The notes under the pieces are model-generated. The model made no database searches. It was not told where the DNA came from and saw nothing but the letters and a program-made list of their open reading frames with translations. DNA of 64,000 nucleotides from Litchfieldia alkalitelluris (GTDB taxonomy: Bacteria; Bacillota; Bacilli; Bacillales; Bacillaceae_L), in contig NZ_KV917374.1 of NCBI RefSeq assembly GCF_002019645.1, positions 2,182,696-2,246,695 of the forward strand. The letters are read 5' to 3'. Both the position numbers and the translations under genes were made by a program. This document shows, in pieces, positions 56,787 through 64,000 of this stretch (the stretch's first letter is position 1; each line of letters opens with the position of its first letter).

Positions 56787-56956
56787 GATTTCAAGTAGTA
56801 GATTAAAAAATGGTTAAAGAATAGAGATTTAAGTAAAAAACCTTATAATCTATCATAACTAATGTATAGATATCTTTCCATTATTGAACAGTTCATGGTA
56901 TCATTATGGATAGGATTTTGTAACATATACAAAAAATATCAATCTTTGTTTAAAGG

Positions 56957-56985
56957 TTGAAATTATTAGATATCGATAATACAAT
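56957..56985 (+). promoter_or_regulatory. Predicted SigA promoter of zapA-cvpA
   Basis: TTGAAA and TACAAT are spaced by 17 bases, about 75 bases before zapA. Confidence 0.7.
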
Positions 56986-57057
56986 CTACTTTATAACATA
57001 AATCATATAAAAAACTTAATCATCTTCCTCTTAGTTGATGAAATGGAGGCAATAACG

Positions 57058-57348
57058 TTGTCACAACAACCACAAAAAACAAAAACAAACGTTGATATAT
57101 ATGGACAACAATATTCAATTGTTGGGACAGAAAGCACTAGTCATATCCGTCTTGTGGCAGCAATGGTCGATGATAAAATGCGTGACATTGGTGCAAAGAA
57201 TCCGAGTTTAGATATAAACAAGTTAGCAGTCTTAACCGCAGTCAATGTGGTTCATGAATATTTGAAGTTAAAAGAAGACTATGAATTAGTTGAAAAAGAG
57301 TTAAAAAAATATTTACAAAATGAAAAGGATTGGACAAACAATGCTTAA
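57058..57348 (+). CDS. zapA: Cell division protein ZapA
   Basis: ZapA bundles and stabilises FtsZ filaments at the division ring. It has 96 residues: beta hairpin '[17 protein letters not shown]', then '[16 protein letters not shown]' and a C-terminal coiled coil (about 65-90). The start is TTG at 57058; the GGAGG is 9 bases upstream and overlaps an in-frame ATG at 57043, which is therefore unlikely. The end overlaps cvpA by 8 bases. Confidence 0.93.
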   Translation: MSQQPQKTKTNVDIYGQQYSIVGTESTSHIRLVAAMVDDKMRDIGAKNPSLDINKLAVLTAVNVVHEYLKLKEDYELVEKELKKYLQNEKDWTNNA

Positions 57349-57880
57349 TCTATTTTTAATAATCATCCTTGTGATGGGATTTTTAATCGGGCTTAAACGA
57401 GGCTTGATACTCCAAGTGGTACATTTAGCGGGCTTTATCGTCGCGTTTATCGTCGCCTATTTATATGTTGGAGATTTAGCACCGAAACTAAAGCTTTGGA
57501 TCCCATACCCACAGCTTGAATCTCAACCTCTTGCATTTTTAACGGAAAATGCTGACTTTGAAACGGCTTATTATAGGGCAATTGCATTTGCTATTCTATT
57601 CTTTGCTACAAAAATCATCATGCAAATCATAGGATCCATGCTAGATTTCTTAGCTCAACTTCCATTACTAAAGCAATTAAATGGCTGGGCTGGTGGAGTA
57701 TTAGGTTTTGTTGAGGTTTATTTAATTGTGTTTGTGTTGCTCTATATCGGGGCATTGGTTCCAGTTGAGATTGTTCAAAGCTCAATTAATGACTCTTCAA
57801 TGGCAAAAGCAATAGTGCAGCATACCCCGATTTTTTCAGGAAAATTAAAAGATCTATGGTTTGCTCATCTAGCATTATAA
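57341..57880 (+). CDS. cvpA: CvpA family membrane protein
   Basis: The protein has 179 residues and four membrane segments (about 2-20, 24-42, 82-105 and 118-140), with '[21 protein letters not shown]' as the conserved start. The family is linked to colicin V export in E. coli; in bacilli (YshB) its role is unknown. The ATG at 57341 matches the family start; a frame extension to 57320 lies inside zapA. Translation is probably coupled. Confidence 0.9.
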   Translation: MLNLFLIIILVMGFLIGLKRGLILQVVHLAGFIVAFIVAYLYVGDLAPKLKLWIPYPQLESQPLAFLTENADFETAYYRAIAFAILFFATKIIMQIIGSMLDFLAQLPLLKQLNGWAGGVLGFVEVYLIVFVLLYIGALVPVEIVQSSINDSSMAKAIVQHTPIFSGKLKDLWFAHLAL

Positions 57881-57907
57881 CTTCTCTTCTCCAGGGGAAG
57901 TTTTTTA
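57880..57907 (+). terminator. Terminator after cvpA
   Basis: CTTCTC pairs with GGGGAAG around a short loop, then TTTTTT. Confidence 0.65.
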
Positions 57908-58008
57908 TTGTTTTAGCACCTGTTAAATTATAAATGAGGTTAAGTAACAAAGAAGGTAACATAGATAATCGTTCTACCATAGAGTATGAAATATTGTACT
58001 CACCCAAG

Positions 58009-58070
58009 TGTGGAATGAGCGGACCACCCCGCGGAAAGCAGGTGGATCGCAGCTCATGGAACTCTCCAAC
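58009..58070 (-). repeat. Element A, copy 6, with internal deletion (inverted)
   Basis: Only the two ends of element A remain: 'TGTGGAATGAGCGGA' joined directly to 'CCACCCCGCGGAAAGC'. In full copies about 85 bases lie between, and CGGA occurs at both break points, so deletion between the short repeats is likely. Confidence 0.85.
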
Positions 58071-58146
58071 CTAAGTAATTTTCAGGGTAGACATCCATGC
58101 TAATTAAAATTAGCACCATGGAGTATGAAAAAATGTTTCCTCCTCA

Positions 58147-58290
58147 GTGTGGAATGAGCGGAGAGCCACTTGACTCCTGCGGGATCCAGTGGTCTCGTGA
58201 GACCCCGCAGGAGCCCTCCCCTGGCGACGAGGAGGCTCACGGACCACCCCGCGGAAAGCAAGTGGATCGCAGCTCATGGAACTACACAAC
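58147..58290 (-). repeat. GC-rich element A, copy 7 (inverted)
   Basis: Full-length copy in reverse orientation, flanked by the CCATGG-containing tail (58118-58126) and 'TTATTTTCAGGGTAGAC'. A frame at 58097-58318 is repeat-borne and not a gene. Confidence 0.88.
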
Positions 58291-58419
58291 CAAAGTTATT
58301 TTCAGGGTAGACTTATAATCCTAATTAAGTACAGCCCTTGTGTGATTAATAATTTAAGGAAATAATAAAAATTCTGTATCATTTTATATAGTTAATCGTA
58401 TTAGTAGAAAGGTGATTTT

Positions 58420-60135
58420 ATGGCAATCAATAAAAAAGATGTTATTAAGCTATTAGAAACAATAGCCATTTATATGGAACTAAAGGGTGAAAACCCATTC
58501 AAAATATCTGCTTTTAGAAAAGCGGCACTGGCATTAGAAAATGATGACCGTAGTCTTATCGCCATTGAAGATTTTACAGCATTGTCTGGGATAGGCAAAG
58601 GGACTGCAGGTGTAATTGAAGAGTATATCCAAACTGAGCATTCATCTGTGTTAGAGGAATTGAAACAAGAAGTTCCCGAAGGATTAATCCCTTTATTGAA
58701 GCTACCAGGTCTTGGTGGAAAAAAGATTGCCAAGCTATATAAAGAGCTTGGAGTTCATGATATTGAAACACTAAAAACTGCTTGTTTAGAGGAGAAAGTT
58801 CAAGCTCTTGCGGGTTTCGGAAAGAAGACGGAAGAGAAGATACTTGCTGCGATCGAAGAGGTAGGAAAGCGCCCAGACAGATTACCTATTGCTATGATGC
58901 TAGATATTGCCGAGGAAATTGAAGCACAACTGGATGGGATGTCTGGAATTGAAAAATATTCTCGGGCCGGGAGCCTAAGAAGGATGCGGGAGACGATTAA
59001 GGATCTTGATTTTATCATTAGTACAAATCATCCTGAAGAGGTTAAACATCAACTTCTTGGATTACCTAAAGTGAAGGAAATCATTGCAGGTGGTGATACA
59101 AAGGTTTCGCTTGTTCTTGCTTATTTTTATGACGTTTCTATTGATTTCCGGCTTGTCAAACCAGTTGAGTTTGTAACAACTCTTCATCATTTTACTGGCA
59201 GTAAAGACCATAATGTACGAATGAGACAGCTTGCAAAGGAACGCGGAGAGAAAATTAGTGAATATGGTGTCGAAAATCTAGAAACTGGTGAAGTTCACAC
59301 ATTTGATACGGAAGAACAGTTTTTTGCTCATTTCAATTTACCATTTATTCCACCAGAGCTTAGAGAGGATGGATCGGAGATTGAATATTTTTCAGAAAGT
59401 GCAGGTCTGATTAACCTTTCAGATATTCAAGGAGACCTTCATATGCACTCAACCTGGAGTGATGGGGCATTTTCAATTGAAGAAATGGTGGAAGCATGCC
59501 GTAAAAAGGGTTATAAATATATGGCAATTACAGACCATTCACAATACTTAAGAGTGGCTAATGGCCTTACACCTGAGCGTTTGTTAGAACAAAAGAAGGA
59601 AATCGCTAGATTGAATGAAAAATATGATGATATTACGATTTTTTCTGGTGTAGAAATGGACATCTTACCTGATGGAAGTTTAGATTATGATGAAGACATT
59701 ATCAGTGAAATGGACATTGTCATTGCTTCGATTCATTCAAGCTTTTCACACTCTCGTGAAAAAATTATGAATCGTTTAAGAACAGCGTTAGAATGTTTAC
59801 ATGTTGATATCATTGCACACCCTACGGGAAGACTAATTGGGCGACGTGAGGGATATGATGTGGATATTGATATGTTAATTACTCTAGCTAAAGAGACAAA
59901 CACAGCACTAGAGTTAAATGCTAACCCACACCGGCTTGACTTATCGTCTGAATATATTCGAAAAGCAGCAGAAGCTGGTGTGAAAATCGTAATCAATACA
60001 GATGCCCATAACATAGAGATGCTTGAACATATGAAGTATGGAATATCGACTGCTAAAAAGGGCTGGGTAAAAAAAGATTGTGTAATCAATACTTGGGATC
60101 ATGATCAATTAAAATCATACTTAAACAGAAATTAA
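58420..60135 (+). CDS. polX: Bacterial family X DNA polymerase / 3'-5' exonuclease PolX
   Basis: This repair polymerase has 571 residues (B. subtilis YshC about 570). N-terminal 8-kDa and HhH regions ('ALSGIGKGTAGVIEEYI'-like 'LSGIGKGTAG', 'LPGLGGKKIAKLYKELG'), palm with the metal motif 'DLDFIIS' and 'IDFRLV', and a C-terminal PHP exonuclease (about 335-570) with 'DLHMHSTWSDG' and 'TDHSQ', 'HPTGR', 'NTDAH'. It fills short gaps and trims 3' ends in base excision repair. AAAGGTG precedes the ATG. Confidence 0.95.
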   Translation: MAINKKDVIKLLETIAIYMELKGENPFKISAFRKAALALENDDRSLIAIEDFTALSGIGKGTAGVIEEYIQTEHSSVLEELKQEVPEGLIPLLKLPGLGGKKIAKLYKELGVHDIETLKTACLEEKVQALAGFGKKTEEKILAAIEEVGKRPDRLPIAMMLDIAEEIEAQLDGMSGIEKYSRAGSLRRMRETIKDLDFIISTNHPEEVKHQLLGLPKVKEIIAGGDTKVSLVLAYFYDVSIDFRLVKPVEFVTTLHHFTGSKDHNVRMRQLAKERGEKISEYGVENLETGEVHTFDTEEQFFAHFNLPFIPPELREDGSEIEYFSESAGLINLSDIQGDLHMHSTWSDGAFSIEEMVEACRKKGYKYMAITDHSQYLRVANGLTPERLLEQKKEIARLNEKYDDITIFSGVEMDILPDGSLDYDEDIISEMDIVIASIHSSFSHSREKIMNRLRTALECLHVDIIAHPTGRLIGRREGYDVDIDMLITLAKETNTALELNANPHRLDLSSEYIRKAAEAGVKIVINTDAHNIEMLEHMKYGISTAKKGWVKKDCVINTWDHDQLKSYLNRN

Positions 60136-60177
60136 TTACCCTCATGAGAGTAGCAAAAAGAAAGGGGTCCTCTATTC

Positions 60178-62538
60178 GTGCAACAGCGAGTACTCAATGT
60201 ATTAGAATTTAGTAAAGTCAAGGAACAGTTAATAAAGCATGTGGCATCTTCTCTTGGAAAAGATAGGGTAGAAAAACTTATTCCCGAAACAGAACTTGAA
60301 CAGGTTGTGCAGTTACAAGAGCAAACAGACGAAGCTGCGAAGGTTCTCCGATTAAAAGGCAATGTTCCTCTAGGAGGATTAACTGATATAAGAGCAAGTG
60401 TCAAGCGATCAATGATTGGAAGTATTTTAGGTACCAATGAATTAATCGAAATTGCTTCAACTATTTATGCGGGAAGACAAATGAAAAAATTTATCGAAAC
60501 GATGGTTGAGGATGGTATCGAGATCCCTATTTTAGATGAATTTGCTAGTCAAATTACTCCAATGTTTGAAGTTGAACAAAAAATTAAACATTGCATTGAT
60601 GATAATGGCGAGGTCTTAGATGGAGCAAGTGAAAAGCTACGCTCTATCAGGCAAAGTCTTAGAACAAGTGAATCAAGAATACGTGAAAAACTTGAAAATA
60701 TGATTCGTTCTTCATCTGCTCAAAAAACATTATCAGATGCCATCATCACAATAAGAAATGATCGATATGTACTACCAGTTAAGCAAGAATACCGTGGTAC
60801 TTATGGAGGAATTGTCCATGACCAATCGTCCTCAGGTGCAACTCTATTCATAGAACCACAAGTTGTCGTTGACTTAAATAATCAATTGTCTGAAGCTAGA
60901 GTAAAGGAAAAGATGGAAATCGAACGAATCCTTCATGAGCTTTCTGTGTTTGTTGCAGGATACGGGCAAGAACTATTAGACAACGTATCAATCATGGCAG
61001 AGCTAGATTTTATGTTTGCAAAGGCAGGATATGCTCACAAAATCAAAGCATCAAAACCCAAAATGAATAATAATGGCTATATCAAAATAGAAAAAGCACG
61101 TCACCCACTAATTGATCCAAGTGAAGTTGTACCCAATAATATCGAAATCGGAAAAGAATATAAATCAATTGTTATTACAGGTCCTAACACAGGTGGTAAA
61201 ACAGTTACTTTAAAAACGATTGGCTTATTTACTCTTATGGCTCAATCAGGCCTACAGATACCAGCATTAGACGGTTCTGAAATGGCTGTATTTAAGCATG
61301 TTTATGCTGACATTGGTGATGAGCAGTCAATTGAACAAAGCTTGAGTACGTTCTCATCACATATGGTAAACATCGTAGATATTATTAATCACGTTGATCA
61401 TGAAAGCCTAGTGTTATTTGATGAATTGGGTGCCGGTACTGACCCAGGTGAAGGTGCTGCATTAGCAATGTCGATTTTGGATGAGGTTTATAACCGCGGG
61501 GCAATTGTGATTGCAACAACCCATTACCCTGAATTAAAGGCATATGGATATAACCGAGAAGGTGTTATCAATGCGAGTGTGGAATTTGATGTAGAGACAT
61601 TAAGTCCAACCTATAAACTCTTAATCGGTGTTCCTGGGCGAAGTAATGCTTTTGAAATCTCAAAACGACTTGGTTTATTAGATCGTGTGATTAAATCAGC
61701 CAGAAGTCATGTAAGCACAGAAGATAATACGGTCGAAAAAATGATTGCATCGTTAGAAAAGTCTCGTAAAGATGCTGAAGAAGAAGTCCTAGAGGCTGAA
61801 AACATTCGGAAAGTTGCAGAAGAACTGCATCGAGAATTGCAAGCTCAAATCCTAGAATTCAATCAACAAAGAGATAAGTTGTACGAGAAAGCTGAAAAGA
61901 AAGCTGCTGAAACGATTGAGAAGGCTTCAAGTGAAGCGGAGGATATTATCCGTGACCTGAGAAAAATGCAATTAAATCAACGTGCCCAAGTAAAGGAACA
62001 TGAACTAATTGATGCGAGAAAGCGTCTCGAAAAGGCTGTTCCTACGTTAGAAAAGTCACAAAAAACAACAAATCAACAAAAACAAGAAAAACGTAGTTTC
62101 CAAGCTGGTGATGAAGTAAAAGTAATTAGCTTTAATCAAAAAGGTCACCTTATAGAAAAAGTAGGAAACAATGAGTGGCAAGTTCAAATGGGCATTATGA
62201 AAATGAAGGTAAAGGAAAAGGATTTTGAATTTATCAGTGCACCAAAGGTTGTTGAAACGAAACCACTAGCAACAATTAAAGGTAGAGATTATCATGTAAA
62301 TCTAGAGCTCGACCTTCGTGGTGAACGATTTGAGGATGCTATATCACGGGTTGATAAATATATAGATGATGCAGTTCTTGCTGGATATCCGCGTGTGTCA
62401 ATTATTCATGGCAAAGGAACGGGTGCACTTCGACAAGGTGTTCAAGAATACCTGAAAAACCACCGATCTGTTAAATCAGCTCGTTATGGTGAAGCTGGAG
62501 AAGGTGGCACTGGAGTTACAGTAGTAGAACTGAGATAA
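60178..62538 (+). CDS. mutS2: Endonuclease MutS2
   Basis: The protein has 786 residues (B. subtilis MutSB about 785). The core and clamp domains (1-310) are followed by the ATPase with Walker A GPNTGGKT, Walker B '[13 protein letters not shown]' and '[11 protein letters not shown]'. A coiled coil (about 515-640) and a C-terminal Smr nuclease domain with '[11 protein letters not shown]' and '[11 protein letters not shown]' follow. It acts on recombination intermediates and collided ribosomes in relatives, not mismatch repair. The start is GTG at 60178, with AAAGGGG upstream. Confidence 0.96.
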   Translation: MQQRVLNVLEFSKVKEQLIKHVASSLGKDRVEKLIPETELEQVVQLQEQTDEAAKVLRLKGNVPLGGLTDIRASVKRSMIGSILGTNELIEIASTIYAGRQMKKFIETMVEDGIEIPILDEFASQITPMFEVEQKIKHCIDDNGEVLDGASEKLRSIRQSLRTSESRIREKLENMIRSSSAQKTLSDAIITIRNDRYVLPVKQEYRGTYGGIVHDQSSSGATLFIEPQVVVDLNNQLSEARVKEKMEIERILHELSVFVAGYGQELLDNVSIMAELDFMFAKAGYAHKIKASKPKMNNNGYIKIEKARHPLIDPSEVVPNNIEIGKEYKSIVITGPNTGGKTVTLKTIGLFTLMAQSGLQIPALDGSEMAVFKHVYADIGDEQSIEQSLSTFSSHMVNIVDIINHVDHESLVLFDELGAGTDPGEGAALAMSILDEVYNRGAIVIATTHYPELKAYGYNREGVINASVEFDVETLSPTYKLLIGVPGRSNAFEISKRLGLLDRVIKSARSHVSTEDNTVEKMIASLEKSRKDAEEEVLEAENIRKVAEELHRELQAQILEFNQQRDKLYEKAEKKAAETIEKASSEAEDIIRDLRKMQLNQRAQVKEHELIDARKRLEKAVPTLEKSQKTTNQQKQEKRSFQAGDEVKVISFNQKGHLIEKVGNNEWQVQMGIMKMKVKEKDFEFISAPKVVETKPLATIKGRDYHVNLELDLRGERFEDAISRVDKYIDDAVLAGYPRVSIIHGKGTGALRQGVQEYLKNHRSVKSARYGEAGEGGTGVTVVELR

Positions 62539-62551
62539 AATGGGGGATAAT

Positions 62552-62959
62552 ATGATCGGCTTTTGGGAAAATGAGTTTATCCAAACAGCAGCTTATTTTA
62601 GTGTTGTTGTCTTATGTATCATCGTGTTTTTAGCCATTTTTGAGCTTGTTACTAAATATAATAACTGGGATGAAATTAAACGAGGGAATATGGCTGTAGC
62701 CATGGCAACAGGAGGAAAGATCTTTGGCTTAGCCAATATTTTTAGGTATTCAATTAGTAACCATGATACTCTTTTAACTATGATTGGTTGGGGGATGTTT
62801 GGTTTTTTGTTACTATTACTTGGCTATTTTATTTTTGAGTTTCTAACACCAAAGTTTAAAATTGATGATGAAATCGCTAAAGATAACCGTGCTGTTGGAT
62901 TCATTTCTATGGTTATATCCATTGGCCTTTCGTATGTAATTGGTGGTGGAATAGGATAA
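62552..62959 (+). CDS. yshE: DUF350 family membrane protein YshE
   Basis: The protein has 135 residues and four membrane segments (about 10-32, 48-65, 76-98 and 113-130), with 'NWDEIKRGNMAVAMATGGKIFGLANIF' as the DUF350 signature. Function is unknown. The ATG at 62552 follows GGGGG at good spacing; a frame extension to 62540 runs through that site. It is 13 bases after mutS2. The stop overlaps the next small frame as TAATG. Confidence 0.88.
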   Translation: MIGFWENEFIQTAAYFSVVVLCIIVFLAIFELVTKYNNWDEIKRGNMAVAMATGGKIFGLANIFRYSISNHDTLLTMIGWGMFGFLLLLLGYFIFEFLTPKFKIDDEIAKDNRAVGFISMVISIGLSYVIGGGIG

Positions 62960-63036
62960 TGGAAACCTTAGCAAAGGTACTTATTGGTTTTTGTGGATTG
63001 TTTATCCTTATTGGAATTATTTTTTTATTGTTTTAA
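62959..63036 (+). CDS. 25-residue single-span membrane peptide
   Basis: A very short frame starts on the last base of the yshE stop (TAATG overlap) and encodes METLAKVLIGF followed by an unbroken hydrophobic run to LLF. It is one membrane span with a single charged residue, K6. A GGTGG-AATAGG stretch inside the yshE end could be its ribosome binding site. The terminator comes 8 bases after the stop, so the frame fills the transcript exactly. It may be a real coupled small protein; conservation is untested. Confidence 0.55.
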   Translation: METLAKVLIGFCGLFILIGIIFLLF

Positions 63037-63043
63037 AAAAATG

Positions 63044-63098
63044 AAAAGAGATTTCACAGTGTGGTGTGCGTACATCACTGGGAAATCTCTTTTTTTTG
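63044..63098 (+). terminator. Terminator after the yshE unit
   Basis: AAAAGAGATTTC and GAAATCTCTTTT pair, with CAGTG/CACTG inside and a run of T residues. Confidence 0.9.
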
Positions 63099-63106
63099 TG
63101 CAGCTT

Positions 63107-63552
63107 CTAAAACTTAAATTGGAAAAAGACCGGCCTGTGCGAAAATTCAGGTAGGAAGGACGAAGAAAATCCAGGCAGAGGTCGAAAACCATAGTGAGCG
63201 TGAGCAAAAATCCGGCGGGTTTGAAGCAGAATCCGGCGAGACAGAAGGAAAATCGGGCCAGAGGTCGAAAACCATAGTGAGCCGGAACAAAAATCCGGCG
63301 GAAAAAGTGAAGAATCCGGCGGGTTTGAAGCAGAATCCGGCGAGACATGAAGAAAATCGGGCCAGAGGTCGAAAACCATAGTGAGCCGGAGCAAAAATCC
63401 GGCGGAAAAAGTGAAGAATCGGGCGGGTATGAAGCAGAATCCGGCGAGACACGAAGAAAATCCGGCGGGTTTGAAGCAGAATTGGCGAGACATGAAGAAA
63501 ATCGGGCCAGAGGTCGAAAACCATAGTGAGCCGGAGCAAAAATCCGGCGGTA
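63107..63552. repeat. Tandem array of about 21-bp GC-rich repeats
   Basis: The basic unit is 'AATCCGGCGGGTTTGAAGCA' plus one base (21 bp) in several versions, with a 41-bp variant carrying 'GGTCGAAAACCATAGTGAG'. That variant recurs at 63184, 63267, 63371 and 63515. Gaps of 83, 104 and 144 bases fit whole numbers of units. Because 21 is a multiple of three, minus-strand frames stay open by default and look like proline/serine/phenylalanine-rich proteins. No ribosome binding site or start supports them. Confidence 0.88.
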
Positions 63553-63603
63553 TCTAAATAAAAAGTGAGTTTGACTACAAAAAAATCAAAATATAATTAA
63601 TAA

Positions 63604-63632
63604 TTGTCACAAAATTTTCATTATTATATAAT
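63604..63632 (+). promoter_or_regulatory. Predicted SigA promoter of lcfA
   Basis: TTGTCA and a perfect TATAAT are spaced by 17 bases, about 100 bases before lcfA. Confidence 0.75.
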
Positions 63633-63644
63633 AAGGTGAGGTGA

Positions 63645-63658
63645 TGAAAGCGTTTACT
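63645..63658 (+). promoter_or_regulatory. cre site at the lcfA promoter
   Basis: TGAAAGCGTTTACT matches the CcpA cre consensus TGWAARCGYTWNCW at every position. It lies just downstream of the predicted transcription start, which predicts CcpA repression of fatty acid activation on good sugars. No FadR-type TGAATGA operator was seen nearby. Confidence 0.75.
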
Positions 63659-63730
63659 TGGGTTGTGGTTTTATTTTGCCTTAGTGCGAAAGGTACAGTA
63701 AGTTAATAAAGTTTAAAAGGAGGGCATTAA

Positions 63731-64000
63731 ATGGAAACTGCAAAACCGTGGTTAAAGAATTACCCTGATGAAGTTCCCCACTCGATTAACTATGACAAAA
63801 GACCTCTTTCGGATTTTTTAAAAGCTGCAGCGATGGAATTCCCTAGAAATAAAGCGATACACTTCTTAGGAAAAGAGCTAACGTTTCACGAGTTATATGT
63901 TCAGTCTTGCAAGGTAGGGAATTATTTACGAGATTTGGGTGTGAAAAAAGGGGACCGTGTTTCAATTATGCTTCCTAATTGCCCACAAGCAGTTATTAGT
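63731..64000 (+). CDS. lcfA: Long-chain fatty acid--CoA ligase (3' end outside window)
   Basis: The first 90 codons of an AMP-forming acyl-CoA synthetase: 'KPWLKNYPDEVPHSI', 'AIHFLGKELTFHELY' and 'GVKKGDRVSIMLPNCPQAVIS' match the start of B. subtilis LcfA (also called FadD). It activates fatty acids to acyl-CoA for beta-oxidation. AAAGGAGG precedes the ATG. The frame runs off the window. Order after mutS2-yshE is as in B. subtilis. Confidence 0.93.
   Translation, partial: METAKPWLKNYPDEVPHSINYDKRPLSDFLKAAAMEFPRNKAIHFLGKELTFHELYVQSCKVGNYLRDLGVKKGDRVSIMLPNCPQAVIS

Noticed and set aside
63025-63539. Minus-strand frames of 107-130 codons rich in F, R, P and S
   Set aside because: Produced by the 21-bp repeat, which stays open in several frames at once; they overlap each other and have no start signals.
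63644-63706. A 20-codon leader peptide before lcfA
   Set aside because: The predicted transcript would start only about 5 bases before its ATG, leaving no ribosome binding site on the mRNA, and the cre box explains the sequence there.

Overview
This window is a chromosomal segment of a low-GC, spore-forming Bacillaceae. The gene order closely follows the ytoI-to-lcfA part of the Bacillus subtilis map. Sporulation genes (ytrH, ytrI, ytvI, ytaF, ytxC, sspI), T-box leaders, an ATT-initiated infC and a sigma-W promoter before ysdB all point to Bacillus or a close sister genus. The species cannot be named from the sequence alone.

Layout. 1-7464: ytoI (5' end cut by the window), ytpI, nrnA, a small unknown gene, ytrI/ytrH and dnaE. 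7701-11445: malic enzyme, a FadR-type regulator and accDA, with an operator-like palindrome in front. 12232-15708: pfkA-pyk and fxsA. 15778-21504: ytvI, ytwI and the TCA genes citZ-icd-mdh. 21690-25880: a MaoC-like gene, a block of GC-rich repeats and phoPR. 26360-28671: hflK-hflC and a cold-shock gene, not found here in B. subtilis. 29130-36084: polA-mutM-ytaF-coaE, gapB and speD. 36304-41953: a cytosolic protein, nrdR, dnaB, two genes standing where dnaI is expected, and ytxC. 42037-47461: T-box-thrS, infC-rpmI-rplT, ysdA, a TVP38-type gene and ysdB. 47585-55670: dUTPase, ysdC, sspI, ysgA, a TIGR02206-like gene and T-box-pheST. 55751-63036: rnhC, zapA-cvpA, polX, mutS2, yshE and a 25-codon ORF. 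63731-64000: the start of lcfA.

Functionally the window joins central carbon metabolism (PfkA, Pyk, CitZ, Icd, Mdh, GapB, malic enzyme) with fatty acid synthesis (AccDA) and activation (LcfA). It also holds replication and repair (DnaE, PolA, DnaB, loader, MutM, PolX, MutS2, RnhC), translation (ThrS, PheST, IF3, L35, L20) and phosphate signalling (PhoPR). Visible regulation includes catabolite-control (cre) sites before citZ and lcfA, CcpN-like boxes at gapB, two T-boxes, the L20-type leader, and a structured speD leader able to mask its own ribosome binding site.

The most unusual features are these. (1) The dnaI position is occupied by a 227-residue unknown protein plus a short DnaC-type ATPase. 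(2) The speD leader looks like a translational switch. (3) At least six families of intergenic repeats occur (166-bp, 52-bp, 31-bp and 21-bp tandem arrays, and two dispersed GC-rich elements called A and B here), all confined to gene borders. Family identities come from recognised motifs and remembered homologues; no database search was possible.
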